A stretch of 64,000 nucleotides of DNA from Brevibacillus choshinensis (GTDB lineage Bacteria; Bacillota; Bacilli; Brevibacillales; Brevibacillaceae), in assembly GCF_016811915.1 (NCBI RefSeq), contig NZ_CP069127.1, forward strand, positions 3,075,001-3,139,000, read 5' to 3'. The notes under the pieces were generated by a model. That model saw only the letters and a program-made list of their open reading frames with translations, had not been told where the DNA came from and made no database searches. The position numbers and the translations under genes were made by a program. This document shows, one piece after another, positions 52,221 through 61,497 of the stretch. The first letter of the stretch is position 1. Every line of letters starts with the position of its first letter.

Positions 52221-53720
52221 CTACTTTCTCAAGGAACGGCGCAAAATTTTGCCTGTGCTGTTTTTCGGGAGCTCTGTGACAATTTCCACCAGACGAGGAA
52301 TTTTGTATTTGGCGAGTTTGTCTGTGCAAAACTCCAGAATCTCCTCCTGAGAAACGGCGACTTCCTTTAGGGCGACAAATGCCTTTACGGCTTCCCCATG
52401 CACGTCGTCAGGAATGCCGATCACGGCTGCCTCTATGATAGCCGGGTGCTGGTAGAGGACCTCCTCCACCTCGCGCGGGTAGACGTTGTACCCGTCCACG
52501 AGAATCATATCCTTCTTCCTGTCGACAATGTACACATAGCCTTCCTCATCCATTCTCGCCAGGTCACCCGTATACAGCCACCCGCCTTTCAAGGCAGCGT
52601 TCGTTTCTTCCGGCAATCCGAGATAGCCGATCATCACATTCGGCCCTTGGACGATCAGCTCGCCTACCTCCCCGCGCGGCAGCTCCACTCCTTCTGGGTC
52701 CACGACCTTATTTATCACACCTGGCAAGTCGATTCCTACCGATCCTGGTTTTCTTGTCCCACGTATGGGGTTAAAGGCTGTAGCTGGGGCGGCCTCAGAC
52801 AGCCCGTAGCCTTCCATGATCTTCACACCGAACTTTTCCTCAAATCTGTGCAGCAATTCCACTGGCATGGACGCACCCCCAGAGCAGCAGACCCGGATCG
52901 TCGCGAAATCGGCCCTGGTGGCTGTCGGGAGCTGTAGCATGTAGTTGTACATGGTAGGTACGCCTGCAAAGCAAGATGCCTTATGTTCGCGGATCACACT
53001 GACGACCTCCGCCGGATGGAAGCGCTGCACGATCAAGATTGTAGCACCCGATCGGATGGGGCCGTTGAGACAGACGGTCATGCAGAACACATGAAACATC
53101 GGCAAAACAGCAACCATGCGATCATCGGGTTCCAGCTCAAACAAGGCCCCCATCGCTTCCGCATTGGAATCCATATTTTTATGGGAAAGCATGGCTCCTT
53201 TTGGCTGACCGGTGGTACCCGATGTGTATAAAATGACGGCCAAGTCGTTTTCATCCCGCTCTGGCTCTTCATATTCGGTTTCTCGTTCGTGAATAATCTG
53301 GTCGACAGTCAGTTCCTCACCTACGGCTTCGGTGTATATCACCAGCTGCAAATCGCTTAGCTGTTCCTTTAGCCCGGATAAGACCGGTTCCAGCGCTGAG
53401 AGAGCGATCACTCCCTTTGCCTTGCTATTGTTCAAAATGAAGCTGATTTCTCTAGGAGTGTAGATGGGATTCATCGGAACCACGGCAGCTCCGACTCTCA
53501 GGATCGCATAGTAAGCGCTCACAAATTGCGGCCGGTTGTCCAAGAGGAGTGCTACGGCATCCCCTTTGCCAATTCCTCGCTTCGCCAGCCCCGCGGCTAA
53601 AAACTCTACCTGCTGATCCAGCTCCGCATACGTCGTGCTTTCTCCCTGGAAAACGTACGCAGCCCGGTCAGGGAAGTCATGGGCACTCCTCTTCAGGTTC
53701 TCGTTCAAATGATACATCAC
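52221..53720 (-). CDS. Long-chain fatty-acid/acyl-CoA ligase
   Basis: A 499-residue AMP-forming ligase. P-loop YTSGTTGQPKGA (about residue 165), A5 motif EGYGLSEAAP, A7 YTGDLARMDEEGY, A8 IVDRKKDMILVDGYNVYPREVEE (in parts) and catalytic A10 lysine PKNSTGKILRR are complete. It activates a fatty or aromatic acid to its CoA thioester, resembling LcfB/YhfT-type enzymes. AAAGGAGG precedes the ATG. No beta-oxidation genes are adjacent. Confidence 0.93.
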   Translation of the reverse strand: MMYHLNENLKRSAHDFPDRAAYVFQGESTTYAELDQQVEFLAAGLAKRGIGKGDAVALLLDNRPQFVSAYYAILRVGAAVVPMNPIYTPREISFILNNSKAKGVIALSALEPVLSGLKEQLSDLQLVIYTEAVGEELTVDQIIHERETEYEEPERDENDLAVILYTSGTTGQPKGAMLSHKNMDSNAEAMGALFELEPDDRMVAVLPMFHVFCMTVCLNGPIRSGATILIVQRFHPAEVVSVIREHKASCFAGVPTMYNYMLQLPTATRADFATIRVCCSGGASMPVELLHRFEEKFGVKIMEGYGLSEAAPATAFNPIRGTRKPGSVGIDLPGVINKVVDPEGVELPRGEVGELIVQGPNVMIGYLGLPEETNAALKGGWLYTGDLARMDEEGYVYIVDRKKDMILVDGYNVYPREVEEVLYQHPAIIEAAVIGIPDDVHGEAVKAFVALKEVAVSQEEILEFCTDKLAKYKIPRLVEIVTELPKNSTGKILRRSLRK

Positions 53721-53773
53721 ACATCTACCTCCTTTTGAAAAATTTTAACATTCAGAATAATAAGGCGAAAGTA

Positions 53774-55039
53774 TTACTTTTGCGTTATGTGAGAGATTTG
53801 CGCAGGATCATGATGTTTGCTTTCCTCACGCTTGGCAAACAGCAGGAAAAGGACGCCGAACACCAGATAAATCAGAGCATTTACGGTCAGCGCACGACCA
53901 AAGCCTGTGCCGATTTCTTCCGCTGACTGCACGATGGCACCGGTTACGAGTGGTGAAATGATACCCGCAAGCGTAACCAGACTCGACATCACCCCGACTA
54001 GAAGACCGGTTCTCCTCGGCATCAGACTGCTGACGATCACGGATGCTGCCGTACCTACTGAAAAAGTGAACCCCTTCCCGAGACACAATGCGATCAGTAC
54101 CCATGCAGTCGATTGAAACCATGTCGATGAGTAGAAAAACAGTCCGCCCAAAATGAGAGAAAGGCCGCCAATGATGACATACGACTTCCGATACGAGCGA
54201 TGCTTCTTGTAGAGACGATCCCCTGCCCAAGAAATCGCAATCGTCATGAGTCCTGCGACCAGGCCCGTACCTGCGATGGAATACGCCATCTGCTGATTCG
54301 TCAAATGGATTGCTTTCACTAAATAGACTGGCTCCCAGACGGCTGCAAACGTCGTACCCCAAATTTGTCCGAAGTAGATAAGAAAACTGAATACATAGGT
54401 CGCCGAGAACATGACTCCTGCTATTTCCGACCCCTTCGCTTTTGGCTTCTGGGTTTCCGCAGATTCAATCGGAGAGAGACTTGCTTTTGGTCTTTCCTTG
54501 CCGATCATGATCCAGACGAGAAACCAAGCCAAGCTGAGCGCCCCCATAAACGCCCAGGCAAAGCGCCAGCCGCTCTGATCGATCATCGAGACCAGCAACG
54601 GCGCAGAAGCTACCGCACCGACAAAGGCGCCAAAATTGACGGTAGAATAGACCAGCCCCCTCTTTTCTTCCGGAAACCATTTATTCAGGTGGCTGACAAC
54701 CGTAGCCCAAAACGGACCTTCACCGATGCCGAGCAGCACACGTGCCAGGATCAGCATGGGGAGACTGGCAATCGCGTATGCCCCGAACTGCACCACCGTC
54801 CAGGAGATCGCCATGATTGCCAGCATTTTTTTGGTCCCGATACGATCCGAGAGAGCGGCACCCAAAATGCCCGCGATGGAGAAAAACCAGAAGAAGCTGC
54901 TTCCGACCAGCCCCCATTCCTTCTGCGTAAGGCCAAATTCCTCCATAATCGGGACTGCCGAATATCCCGCGATCGTTTTGTCCGCGTAATTAATCATATA
55001 CAAAAGAAACAACAACCCAAGCGTCACCCTCGCCATCAT
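53774..55039 (-). CDS. MFS transporter, anion:cation symporter type
   Basis: A 421-residue transporter with twelve membrane segments. The MFS loop 2-3 motif is SDRIGTKKMLA (about 64) and GIGEGPFWATVVSHLNKWFP (about 105) resembles the ACS family that takes up hexuronates, glucarate or other organic anions. The ATG at 55039 follows GGGGAGGG; the open frame to 55066 overlaps capA. It starts 19 bases after capA and forms an operon with capA and the RpiR gene. The substrate is likely the ligand or product of that system. Confidence 0.9.
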   Translation of the reverse strand: MMARVTLGLLFLLYMINYADKTIAGYSAVPIMEEFGLTQKEWGLVGSSFFWFFSIAGILGAALSDRIGTKKMLAIMAISWTVVQFGAYAIASLPMLILARVLLGIGEGPFWATVVSHLNKWFPEEKRGLVYSTVNFGAFVGAVASAPLLVSMIDQSGWRFAWAFMGALSLAWFLVWIMIGKERPKASLSPIESAETQKPKAKGSEIAGVMFSATYVFSFLIYFGQIWGTTFAAVWEPVYLVKAIHLTNQQMAYSIAGTGLVAGLMTIAISWAGDRLYKKHRSYRKSYVIIGGLSLILGGLFFYSSTWFQSTAWVLIALCLGKGFTFSVGTAASVIVSSLMPRRTGLLVGVMSSLVTLAGIISPLVTGAIVQSAEEIGTGFGRALTVNALIYLVFGVLFLLFAKREESKHHDPAQISHITQK

Positions 55040-55058
55040 GCCGACCACCCTCCCCGCT

Positions 55059-56360
55059 TTACCCACGCTTCATTCGGATTCTGCCTATCCTTCCATCCCA
55101 CTCAATCTGTGTCCCATACGGTTCGCTCCATGCTTTCAGATTCTCGATAACGGCGGAAGAACCGCTCAGCTTTGGCCAGCCCATCCGATGTATCGGCATT
55201 CCAAAGCCCAATTCAATCGGGTGCAGCTCGATCTCCAACAGTTCGCCATCCTGCATCTTCCAGATCGGAACGACGGATTCCCACACCTCTCGATGGACGC
55301 AAAGCCCCCTGGTATAGTTCGCACTCATCGCTTCCAGCGCATCCGCTACATTGTGATCGTGGGAGAGGCCGTACTGCTCATAGAAATCGGCTGGCTGACT
55401 GGTGACGGTCTCTGTCTGAAAGATGAAATCCCCCAGGCTGTAAAAGATCGGTCGATTTTGGTAGATTTCGATCCCTCTCAGCAAATGCGGACCATGCCCC
55501 ACCACAGCGTGAGCCCCTGCATCTATGCACGCACGTGCGAATATCTCCAGAAACTCTGCGGGTGCTTCCTTGCGTTCTCCCTTCATCTCATGCGCATGGA
55601 TGCTGATGATGACATAATCGGACATGCGCCTGGCTTCCTCGATCGTGCCTATGATCCGACGCAGATCACGCGGATGCGGCTCTGTCCTCGTCCGATTCTC
55701 CTTCCCCTCCCGGAAAAGCGATGTGCCGAATAAGTAAAGATCCCGTCCGGGTGCATTCATGAAGCCTTCCTCTATCAACACCTTGCTGAATGCATTGATA
55801 TCGATGCTATCCGCAATCGCTTTTAACTGACTCAGCTTTTCTTCCGTCAGTTCGTGTGTCATGACATAGCGCATCGGATTGATTCCCGGCCTTCCGATAC
55901 TGTCCCGTCTCTGTTCCCCGGCTGCCCACCACGGATGAAAGGTAGAGGTGGCCGCGATTAATGCGATTCTCGCATTTTTACATTCCAAATATCGCGGCGC
56001 GCCTGCTTCCGCCAAGTTTTTGCCTGCTCCTGCGTGGACGAAACCGTAATCGCTCAGATGCTGCTGGGTCGCTTCCAGTCCGCCGTACAAATAATCGAGG
56101 GTATGGTTGTTCGCCCATCCGATCATGTTGAAGCCATACTCTTTCATGGCCTGCAGGACGGAAGGAGGGGACATCGCCCATGTTCCTCCGCTCTGAGCGC
56201 TCGGGTAGCCCTTTTGATCATGTACCGTGGTCTCCAGATTCGCGATGCGGACATCTGCCTGATGCAGCAAAGCCGCCACTTCTGCAAAGGCCTCATCCTT
56301 GTAAGGCAGGCGGGTAATAAAGCTGTCTCCTGTTGCTGCAAACGTAACTGGTCTCGTCAA
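55059..56360 (-). CDS. CapA-family metallophosphoesterase-like protein
   Basis: A 433-residue PGA_cap (CapA) domain protein: FAATGDSFITR (metal site, residue 8), ADVRIANLETTV, GFNMIGWANNHTLDYLYGG, VIISIHAHEMKG, ARACIDAGAHAVVGHGPH and FYSLGDFIFQ. In poly-gamma-glutamate capsule operons CapA works with CapBC; here there is no capB or capC, and the protein lacks a signal peptide or membrane anchor. TTG start ten bases after GGAGG. Sandwiched between a sugar-phosphate-sensing regulator and a transporter, it is probably a catabolic enzyme and not a capsule factor. Confidence 0.88.
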   Translation of the reverse strand: MTRPVTFAATGDSFITRLPYKDEAFAEVAALLHQADVRIANLETTVHDQKGYPSAQSGGTWAMSPPSVLQAMKEYGFNMIGWANNHTLDYLYGGLEATQQHLSDYGFVHAGAGKNLAEAGAPRYLECKNARIALIAATSTFHPWWAAGEQRRDSIGRPGINPMRYVMTHELTEEKLSQLKAIADSIDINAFSKVLIEEGFMNAPGRDLYLFGTSLFREGKENRTRTEPHPRDLRRIIGTIEEARRMSDYVIISIHAHEMKGERKEAPAEFLEIFARACIDAGAHAVVGHGPHLLRGIEIYQNRPIFYSLGDFIFQTETVTSQPADFYEQYGLSHDHNVADALEAMSANYTRGLCVHREVWESVVPIWKMQDGELLEIELHPIELGFGMPIHRMGWPKLSGSSAVIENLKAWSEPYGTQIEWDGRIGRIRMKRG

Positions 56361-56402
56361 GAATCATGCACCTCCAGCTTGGCTGATAAATTCCTGGTCA
56401 GC

Positions 56403-57284
56403 TCAGATCGAAAATTCATCCTCATCCCCGAGGAAAGAGTACAGCTGTGAGCTGATTTCATCGTAGTGCTGCAATCGCTTCTGGACATTCTCTGCGTCGT
56501 AGACCATCACCCCTTTGATCAGTACGTTCAACAAGGAAAACAGCACGGGCATCCCGCTGGTTGCGGCCGGCTGGGGGGTTGTCACCGTTAAAAGCAGATC
56601 CGCCATCTGACTGATTGGCGAAAGCTCCCCCTCCGTAATCGCAAGCACTTTTGCCCCCAAGGATTTGGCCGATTTTACCAGCGCCACCGTTTCTGCCGGG
56701 TGGCGCGGAAAGGATAGCGCGATGACAAGCCACTCCTGATCTCGTTCGGTCAGAAAGTAATCCGCGTTATCTACGGCACCTGTATACAAATAGGTGTTTC
56801 CCTTGATGGCACCCAGTGCCGAAGAGAGCCACTTGGCTGGGATATGGCACCACCGAAAGCCAACGACGACAATGCGGTTGGCTGCAATGATGCTCTGGAT
56901 GGCTTGCTCGTACAGGTCGTAATCCAATTGCTGGAGCCCCTGCTGCAAAAAAGCGATGTCCCCTTCCACGACCTGATGCGCGTAGTTGCCACGTGTCAAG
57001 ACGCCTTCCGTATCGCGGTATTTTTGATAGGGACCTTTGCGCGGGTCCACAACCAGCAGCGTTTTTTTGATTTCGTCCTGCAGCTCTGCATAGCCGGAGT
57101 AGCCCAATGCATAGCAAAAGCGGATGACCGTCGCCTCACTCATGTTCATCAGATCCGCCGCTTTTTTTGCGGTATGGATGGCAAACAGGCTCGGCTTTTC
57201 GATCACAAATTTGGAAATGATTTTTTGACTGGAAGTGAGATTTCCGTACTGCTTGCGGATTCGTTCCTTCACCAGCTCATCCAT
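56403..57284 (-). CDS. RpiR/MurR-family transcriptional regulator
   Basis: A 293-residue regulator with an N-terminal helix-turn-helix of the RpiR type (LTSSQKIISKFVIEKP, AADLMNMSEATVIRFCYALGY, in parts) and a C-terminal SIS domain (about 115-250: RIVVVGFRWCHIPAKWLSSALG, LVIALSFPRHPAETV, GAKVLAITEGELSPIS). SIS domains of this family bind phosphosugars. ATG at 57284 has AAAGGAG upstream. First gene of the RpiR-capA-MFS operon, so it likely regulates it. Confidence 0.92.
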   Translation of the reverse strand: MDELVKERIRKQYGNLTSSQKIISKFVIEKPSLFAIHTAKKAADLMNMSEATVIRFCYALGYSGYAELQDEIKKTLLVVDPRKGPYQKYRDTEGVLTRGNYAHQVVEGDIAFLQQGLQQLDYDLYEQAIQSIIAANRIVVVGFRWCHIPAKWLSSALGAIKGNTYLYTGAVDNADYFLTERDQEWLVIALSFPRHPAETVALVKSAKSLGAKVLAITEGELSPISQMADLLLTVTTPQPAATSGMPVLFSLLNVLIKGVMVYDAENVQKRLQHYDEISSQLYSFLGDEDEFSI

Positions 57285-57460
57285 GCAAGGCACTCCTTTG
57301 CTGACTAGAGTCTCATCAATTTTACGAATAGTATATCTCTTGCAATAATTCACTACAATACATCATAGAAAATGTAGTTTTTCCTTCATTTTGAGGCTGG
57401 CAGGAATCAAAAAAAATCGCCTTCCCAAGGAGTGTCAGTCCGATGGGAAAGCAACTTAAA

Positions 57461-57499
57461 AAGCAAAGAACCCTATCCGCACGGGGATGGGGTTCTTCG
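57461..57499 (-). terminator. Terminator of the nrd operon
   Basis: The stem AAGAACCC-ATCC/GGAT-GGGTTCTT (one mismatch) is followed on the minus strand by TTGCTTTTT. It begins 16 bases after the nrdF stop codon. Confidence 0.88.
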
Positions 57500-57514
57500 C
57501 TGATGGCAAATCGA

Positions 57515-58471
57515 TTAAAAGTCGAAGCGGAAATCATCATCGGACAGCTGCTCGACGTGGATGGTCCGCACGTAGCCATTCCCCTTCTTGGAGAAGAAAT
57601 CGTGCTGCTTCGTCTGCGTCCGAATGCCGTTCAGAACAATCGGGTTCACTTCTTCTTCCGGGAAAATCGGGTCGAGCCCAAGATTCATCAGAGCCTTGTT
57701 TGCATTGTAGCGCACGTATGCCTGGACTTCATCAGCCAGTCCGATCTGCGAATAAAGCTCAGTCGTATACGCCTCTTCGTTACGCTGCAGCTCTTGCAAA
57801 AGCTGGTGCAGCTCTTCCTTGCATGCTTTCTGCTCATTGACAGTCAGACGTTGAAACACTTCTTGCGCCAATACCCCGACGTACAACCCGTGAATGCTCT
57901 CGTCCCGCACGATCAGATCGATAATTTCACCACTGCTGGTCATCTTTCCTTGCCCGGCCAAATAGAGCGGATAAAAGAAGCCGCTGTAAAACAGATAGCT
58001 TTCCAAAAAGACCGATGCCACCATCGCCATATAGAGATCTTTTTGCGTCTCGATTTCCTGATACCGGCTGGAAATCAGCTTCGCTTTCAATTGCAGGCGG
58101 GGATTTTGCTCCACCCAGCTGAAAATCTCATCAATTTCTTCCGTCGCAGCCAGCGTAGTGAAAATGCTGCTGTACGATTTGGCGTGGATCTGCTCCATCA
58201 TGCCCATGAAGGCGAGTACGGCTTTTCGCTGCAAACCGTCCACGTGCTCCATGATTTTCGGCATTCCCACCCCGCCCTGTACGGTGTCGAGCAGCGTGAG
58301 TCCACCTAGGACCTTTTTATAGGTATCTCGCTCTGCAGCGCTCAGTTCCATCCAGGACATTTTGTCGTCCGAGAGCGGAATCTCATCGTCAGTCCAAAAC
58401 TGCATAATGTTTTGGTTCCAAAACGTCATTGTAAAATCATCATCTGGCCTGTTCCAATTGACAGCTTTCAT
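57515..58471 (-). CDS. nrdF: Class Ib ribonucleotide reductase, small subunit
   Basis: A 318-residue radical-generating subunit. Metal ligands are visible in LTLLDTVQGG (Asp), MMEQIHAKSYS (Glu and His) and RDESIHGLYVG (Glu and His). The tyrosyl-radical residue lies in ESYLFYSGFFYP. The C-terminus ends SDDDFRFDF, used for docking to NrdE. Class Ib enzymes use a dimanganese cofactor activated with NrdI. It lies 55 bases after nrdE in the nrdI-nrdE-nrdF operon. Confidence 0.97.
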   Translation of the reverse strand: MKAVNWNRPDDDFTMTFWNQNIMQFWTDDEIPLSDDKMSWMELSAAERDTYKKVLGGLTLLDTVQGGVGMPKIMEHVDGLQRKAVLAFMGMMEQIHAKSYSSIFTTLAATEEIDEIFSWVEQNPRLQLKAKLISSRYQEIETQKDLYMAMVASVFLESYLFYSGFFYPLYLAGQGKMTSSGEIIDLIVRDESIHGLYVGVLAQEVFQRLTVNEQKACKEELHQLLQELQRNEEAYTTELYSQIGLADEVQAYVRYNANKALMNLGLDPIFPEEEVNPIVLNGIRTQTKQHDFFSKKGNGYVRTIHVEQLSDDDFRFDF

Positions 58472-58526
58472 TGCGCGTTCCTCATCCCTTTTTGCTAGTC
58501 CTGTCTCTATCTCTTGCCCCGCCAGG

Positions 58527-60611
58527 TTATACCGCGCAGCTGATGCACTCTTCGACGGTCAAGTGCTTGGTACGTGTATAGTAGAGCGACTTCAGACCTT
58601 TTTTCGCCGCGTATATATAGTAGCGTGCCAGCTCACGCGTGGACACGTTGCTGTTTACGTGCAGGACGGTCGATATTCCCTGGTCGACATGCTCCTGAAT
58701 TTCTGCGATCAGATCGATGACCTTGAACTGATCGATGACGTACGCAGATTTGTAGTAAAAATAGTTCTCTTGTGACAAGTACGGCATCGGGTAGTACGTC
58801 GTCGAGTTGGCGTAGGTTCTCGTTTCGATATGCTCCACGATCGGCATGACACTGGACGTCGCATTCTGAATGTACGAAATGCTTTGCGTAGGTGCAATGG
58901 CCAGTCGATACGCGTGATACAGCCCGTACTGCTGGACGTTTTGCCCCAGTGCTGCCCAATCCTCAGGTGTCGGAATATGCATACCTTCAAAAAGCTCCTT
59001 GGCTCGCGCTGTTCGTGGCTGATAATCGTTAGACACATACTTTTCGAAATAGGTGCCTTTGGCATACTCCGATTTTTCAAATCCAAGGAAGGTGATTCCT
59101 CTTTCTTTGGCAATCTCCATGCTCTTTTCGAGCGAATAAAAGTTCATCATCATGAAGAAGGTTCGGGCAAAATCTCTCGCTTCTTCGCTCTCGTACGCGA
59201 TCTTGTTCTTTGCCAGATAGCCGTGCAGGTTCATCGCGCCCAAGCCGACCGAATGCAGTTCGCGATTCGCCTTTTGCACGCCTGGAGCATTCTCGACAGC
59301 TGTCATGTCACTCACAGCAGTAATTGCCTCGATCCCCTCGTGAACGGACTCGCGAATCATTTTTTGCTCCATGACGTTCACGATGTTGAGGGATGCCAGG
59401 TTGCAGCTGATGTCTCGGCGGATGATGTCCATTTCCCCATAATTCGTGATCGTGGATGTATCCTGCAGCTGGAAGATCTCCGTGCACAGATTGGACATTT
59501 TCACCGATCCGATATCCTTGAGTGCGTGGTTCTTGTTGGCATTGGTCTTATTCATGATGTAAGGATAGCCGGATTCGAGCTGGATCATGGCGATTTTGGT
59601 GAGCATCTCTCTCGCGCTCATGATCGTCTTTTTCTTGACGCGGTCATTGGCCAGCAGCTCTTCGTACATCTCGTCCATGTTCATGTCATCCAAATGCATA
59701 CCGTACTCCTTGTAAACGGAATAAGGAGCAAAGATAGTCAAAGGCTTGTTCTCTTCTGCCAGCTTGTAAAAAGCATTCGGAACTATGAGGCCGATCGACA
59801 GCGTTTTGATCCGTGATTTTTCGTCCGCATTGATTTTTTTGCAATCGAGGAACTCATTGATGTCCCAACCAAAAATGTTGTAGTAGGCTGCACCGGAACC
59901 TTTGCGTTGTCCCATCTGGTCTGCGTAGGAAAAAGCGTCTTCGAGCAGCTTGAGTACCGGCATGATGCCCTTTGCCGCTCCTTCCACTCCCTTGATCGGT
60001 TCACCGCGTCCCCGCAGCTTGGACAGATTCACGGCGACACCCCCGCCGATTTTGGACAGCTGCATGCAGGTCCCGAGTATGTAGTTAATCGAGTTGAGAG
60101 AATCATCCATCTCCAGCAGGAAGCAAGAGACCATTTCTCCGCGACGGCTTTTCCCTGCGTTTAAAAACGTCGGAGTCGCTGGCTGCAGACGTTGATCCAT
60201 CATGGAAACCGTCAGGCGCTTAGCCCGTTCAAAATCTCCCTGTGCCAGGGAAAGGGCTACGACGGCTACGCGATCTGGATATTGTTCGAGGTAGGTGGAC
60301 TTGTCGTCCGTTTTGAGTGCGTAGTCTTTATAAAATTTTGAGACGGCCATGTAAGAGGCGAATTGAAACGACGCTTCCTTTGCCAATCGGAATACTTCAT
60401 CCACCTGCTCTACCGTGTACTTCTCATACACATTCTCGTAGTAGTCGTTCTGGATGAGATAGTCCATTCTTTCCTTGACGCTGCCAAAGGTCATCGTGCT
60501 GGCTTCCACTTCACGAAGGAAGTCCTGTACCGCTTCTTTATCCTTGGCCAATTGGTAAAAACCATCTTCGCCTCGTTGCATGAGTTCGTTGTTCAGTTCA
60601 ATATGCCGCAA
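58527..60611 (-). CDS. nrdE: Class Ib ribonucleotide reductase, large subunit
   Basis: A 694-residue catalytic subunit. Barrel motifs MVSCFLLEMDDSLNSI, KIGGGVAVNLSKLRGRGEPI (in parts), the active-site NLCTEIFQL with the central cysteine, APTQSISYIQNATSS and the redox tail EECISCAV are present. It lacks an N-terminal ATP cone, as usual for class Ib. TTG start six bases after GGGGTGG, inside the nrdI frame (14-base overlap), so the two are translationally coupled. Confidence 0.97.
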   Translation of the reverse strand: MRHIELNNELMQRGEDGFYQLAKDKEAVQDFLREVEASTMTFGSVKERMDYLIQNDYYENVYEKYTVEQVDEVFRLAKEASFQFASYMAVSKFYKDYALKTDDKSTYLEQYPDRVAVVALSLAQGDFERAKRLTVSMMDQRLQPATPTFLNAGKSRRGEMVSCFLLEMDDSLNSINYILGTCMQLSKIGGGVAVNLSKLRGRGEPIKGVEGAAKGIMPVLKLLEDAFSYADQMGQRKGSGAAYYNIFGWDINEFLDCKKINADEKSRIKTLSIGLIVPNAFYKLAEENKPLTIFAPYSVYKEYGMHLDDMNMDEMYEELLANDRVKKKTIMSAREMLTKIAMIQLESGYPYIMNKTNANKNHALKDIGSVKMSNLCTEIFQLQDTSTITNYGEMDIIRRDISCNLASLNIVNVMEQKMIRESVHEGIEAITAVSDMTAVENAPGVQKANRELHSVGLGAMNLHGYLAKNKIAYESEEARDFARTFFMMMNFYSLEKSMEIAKERGITFLGFEKSEYAKGTYFEKYVSNDYQPRTARAKELFEGMHIPTPEDWAALGQNVQQYGLYHAYRLAIAPTQSISYIQNATSSVMPIVEHIETRTYANSTTYYPMPYLSQENYFYYKSAYVIDQFKVIDLIAEIQEHVDQGISTVLHVNSNVSTRELARYYIYAAKKGLKSLYYTRTKHLTVEECISCAV

Positions 60612-60957
60612 TGCTGGCCACCCCGTTCGTAAAATGTTCTACATCTCGGCCGGTACCGGATAATTCAAATTTGGAGATCACCGGAACGCCGTATTGATGG
60701 GCGATCGTATCGGCGCTTTTCGCGAAGCTCGTCCCCCAGTTGCGATTGCCGCTAGCCGAGACGCCTTTCATATACCTGTGATTTCGCTGCAAAAACGAAG
60801 TGACTTTTTCGGGAACCTGACCAAATCCAGTCGTATATGTAATTAAAACGAACGGTTCCTCAATGGTCATCTGCTCATCAATCTCCACACTCGGAAGATT
60901 GAGCTTGTTTACAAATCTTCGAACATTCCCTGTCTTGGAATCGTATGCGATGAGCAT
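60598..60957 (-). CDS. nrdI: Flavodoxin-like NrdI
   Basis: A 119-residue flavoprotein supplying oxidant for the manganese-tyrosyl cofactor of NrdF. The FMN phosphate loop is YDSKTGNVRRFV (about residue 4), with LITYTTGFGQVPEKVTSFL and SASGNRNWGTSFAK as the other flavin loops. ATG at 60957 follows GAGGGGACCT; an ATG four codons earlier is possible. First gene after the cobalamin riboswitch. Confidence 0.94.
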   Translation of the reverse strand: MLIAYDSKTGNVRRFVNKLNLPSVEIDEQMTIEEPFVLITYTTGFGQVPEKVTSFLQRNHRYMKGVSASGNRNWGTSFAKSADTIAHQYGVPVISKFELSGTGRDVEHFTNGVASIAAY

Positions 60958-60992
60958 AGGTCCCCTCATCCTTTCATCCCTGATGCTGCAAA

Positions 60993-61034
60993 AGAAAAGC
61001 GCATTCGACGGTAAGAATGAAAGTCGAATGCGCA
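60993..61034 (-). terminator. Expression-platform terminator of the cobalamin riboswitch
   Basis: A perfect eleven-pair stem (GCGCATTCGAC/GTCGAATGCGC at 61033-61023 and 61009-60999) with a 13-base loop is followed on the minus strand by TTTTCTTTT. It lies between aptamer and nrdI. A second dyad at about 61054-61075 (TCGATTCGC/GCGAGTCGA) could be part of an alternative fold. Confidence 0.85.
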
Positions 61035-61121
61035 AAAAATCCACTGATCTTTCGACTCGCTTAGGCGAATCGAGCGCTCCGACACCTTTCCTATCTCCCG
61101 TAGGTTCCCTAGTGTCATTGG

Positions 61122-61300
61122 GTAGGCAGGTCTCCTGGCTCTAGGATCGTCACTTCATTTCGCCTTCCCAATCTTGTCGATCAGTGGCACATCTTCGCAA
61201 ATGGAGCTCCCCTGTCACAGTGGCGGGACCGCGTCGGATTCACACCGACTTCCCTATTAAGTCTGCCAATATTTTGTGGCTAGACACCTATCCGCATCAA
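61122..61300 (-). ncRNA. Cobalamin (AdoCbl) riboswitch
   Basis: In the minus direction the conserved blocks occur in order: AATAGGGAAGTCGGTGTGAATCCGAC (as AGGGAAG and GGTGTGAATCC), GCGGTCCCGCCACTGTGA, the central GGGGAGC arm, TGCCACTG, TTGGGAAGGCG and the final GAGCCAGGAGACCTGCC (B12 box). It precedes nrdI by about 165 bases with a terminator in between. The class is known to turn expression off when B12 is bound. It therefore predicts B12 repression of the B12-independent reductase operon. Confidence 0.96.
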
Positions 61301-61497
61301 TATGTAGTTGGTAGAACTTACTTTACATCAAGATATCGTAGCAGTCAATAGAGAGAAGAGAGTTTTAGGAAACAAGATTCCAAGAGAATGTGCAAAACCA
61401 GCGGAATCCTGCTTTGTCAAATCTTGTAGAATCAGGGAAAAACAGAAAACCGCCCGCGAGCTTGCGGACGGTGCGCAATTCCATAACGGTAATCCAT
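61301..61497. other. Intergenic region upstream of the cobalamin riboswitch
   Basis: About 200 bases with no credible gene. The right part holds the terminator of the ACT-domain gene (61434-61472); the promoter of the nrd transcript should lie at about 61301-61360. I could not single out a convincing -35/-10 pair. Confidence 0.4.
61434..61472 (-). terminator. Terminator after the ACT-domain gene
   Basis: The stem ACCGTCCGC/GCGGGCGGT (one mismatch) with a six-base loop is followed by TTTTCTGTTTTT on the minus strand. Confidence 0.85.

Noticed and set aside
58830..59816. 328-codon plus-strand frame opposite nrdE
   Set aside because: nrdE is unambiguous; the opposite frame is His/Val/Leu-rich and has no supporting signals.
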